From: Lachnospiraceae bacterium UBA7196
Lineage (GTDB): Bacteria > Bacillota > Clostridia > Lachnospirales > Lachnospiraceae
NCBI GenBank assembly: GCA_002490835.1
Contig: DKUU01000039.1
Location: 206,972 to 270,971, forward strand
Direction of reading: 5' to 3'
Length of the DNA stretch: 64,000 nucleotides
Shown here: positions 63,719-64,000 of the stretch, piece after piece
Layout of the letters: every line of letters starts with the position of its first letter
How positions within the stretch are numbered: the stretch's first letter is position 1
Translations under genes and position numbers: made by a program
Notes under the pieces: model-generated
Database searches by the model: none
Told to the model about the DNA's origin: nothing
What the model saw: only the letters and a program-made list of their open reading frames with translations

Positions 63719-64000
63719 TTACAGTTTACACGGGCCATCCCCGATCTCTACCACATAAAAGTCCGCCGCCTTGCCTACGCGTTCCTGATAAGCCGCGCCG
63801 AGTTTTTCCTTGAAGACTTCCACCGCCTCATCTTTGACGATGCTGACCGTACAGCCGCCAAAACCTGCGCCCGTGATGCGCGACCCGATCACACCGTCTA
63901 CCTTCCACGCTTCCTCCACGAGCAGATCGATCTCATCGCAGGACACCTCATAATCGTCCCGCAGGGAAACATGGGAAGCATTCATCAATTCGCCGAACTC
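63719..64000 (-). CDS. galK: Galactokinase, C-terminal part
   Basis: The minus-strand frame is open to the window edge and ends at 63719, giving 93 residues. The visible C-terminal GHMP-kinase motif is SRITGAGFGGCTVSIVKD, preceded by FGELMNASH. It phosphorylates galactose at C1 in the cytoplasm. galT follows 22 bp downstream, so galK-galT form an operon. The start lies outside the window. Confidence 0.92.
   Translation of the reverse strand, partial: EFGELMNASHVSLRDDYEVSCDEIDLLVEEAWKVDGVIGSRITGAGFGGCTVSIVKDEAVEVFKEKLGAAYQERVGKAADFYVVEIGDGPCKL

Noticed and set aside
1..64000. CRISPR arrays, tRNA or rRNA genes, complete insertion sequences.
   Set aside because: No regularly spaced repeats, tRNA cloverleaf patterns, rRNA-like sequence or transposase motifs were recognised by reading both strands. 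A tRNA scan was not run.

Overview
The window reads as chromosomal DNA of an anaerobic Firmicute, most likely a Lachnospiraceae-type clostridium. This is inferred from the gene families and strong AGGAGG-like ribosome-binding sites, not from a search. Supporting families are a class II GalT next to galactokinase, an mgl-type sugar ABC system under a YesM/YesN-like two-component pair, MutS2, YhaM, an RlmD-type methyltransferase, a KtrA/TrkH pair, VanW-family and DUF4179 proteins. No rRNA, tRNA, CRISPR array, complete insertion sequence or replication origin was seen.

Left part (1-22.2 kb): the end of an antibiotic/lantibiotic-immunity-like ABC transporter (ATPase tail plus two permeases), then a leftward ketopantoate reductase-like gene. 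A ten-gene rightward operon (2883-12336) behind a near-consensus promoter encodes an Mrp/Mbh-type cation/proton antiporter with four large proton-channel subunits instead of the usual two. It converges with a leftward pair: an MMPL/RND-type transporter and a 1232-residue surface protein with GLUG-like repeats. Rightward potassium-uptake genes (TrkH, then KtrA/TrkA) and a REC-PAS-GGDEF diguanylate cyclase follow.

Middle part (22.2-41 kb): a metallo-beta-lactamase-fold hydrolase, an ECF-like sigma factor with its DUF4179 partner, a methyltransferase-like/serine hydrolase fusion, a peptidase S51 relative, a LysM lipoprotein and a hybrid histidine kinase with two receivers. From about 32.95 to 36.65 kb lies an AT-richer accessory island. 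It holds a KilA-N protein, decayed RhuM-like and KilA-N-like fragments, a kinase of the aminoglycoside phosphotransferase fold and a lone AAA ATPase. After it come rlmD (with three unusual insertions), yhaM and an HtrA-like protein whose catalytic triad appears lost.

Right part (41-64 kb): mutS2 with a two-component pair behind it, then a leftward sugar operon (mglB-mglA-mglC, a small membrane protein, YesN-like regulator, YesM-like kinase, and two more sugar-binding proteins). This system probably senses and imports galactose or a related sugar. galT and galK, the Leloir genes that would use it, sit at the right edge. Between them are trmL, an aminotransferase, an Lrp/AsnC regulator, a stand-alone AIR-synthase C-domain protein, a VanW-family protein, a 35-residue membrane microprotein, a DnaQ-like exonuclease and an XRE regulator.

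The most interesting items are the four-channel Mrp-like complex with a rearranged MrpA, the MMPL plus GLUG-protein pair, the HtrA pseudoprotease, the operon with three sugar-binding proteins, and the decayed accessory island.
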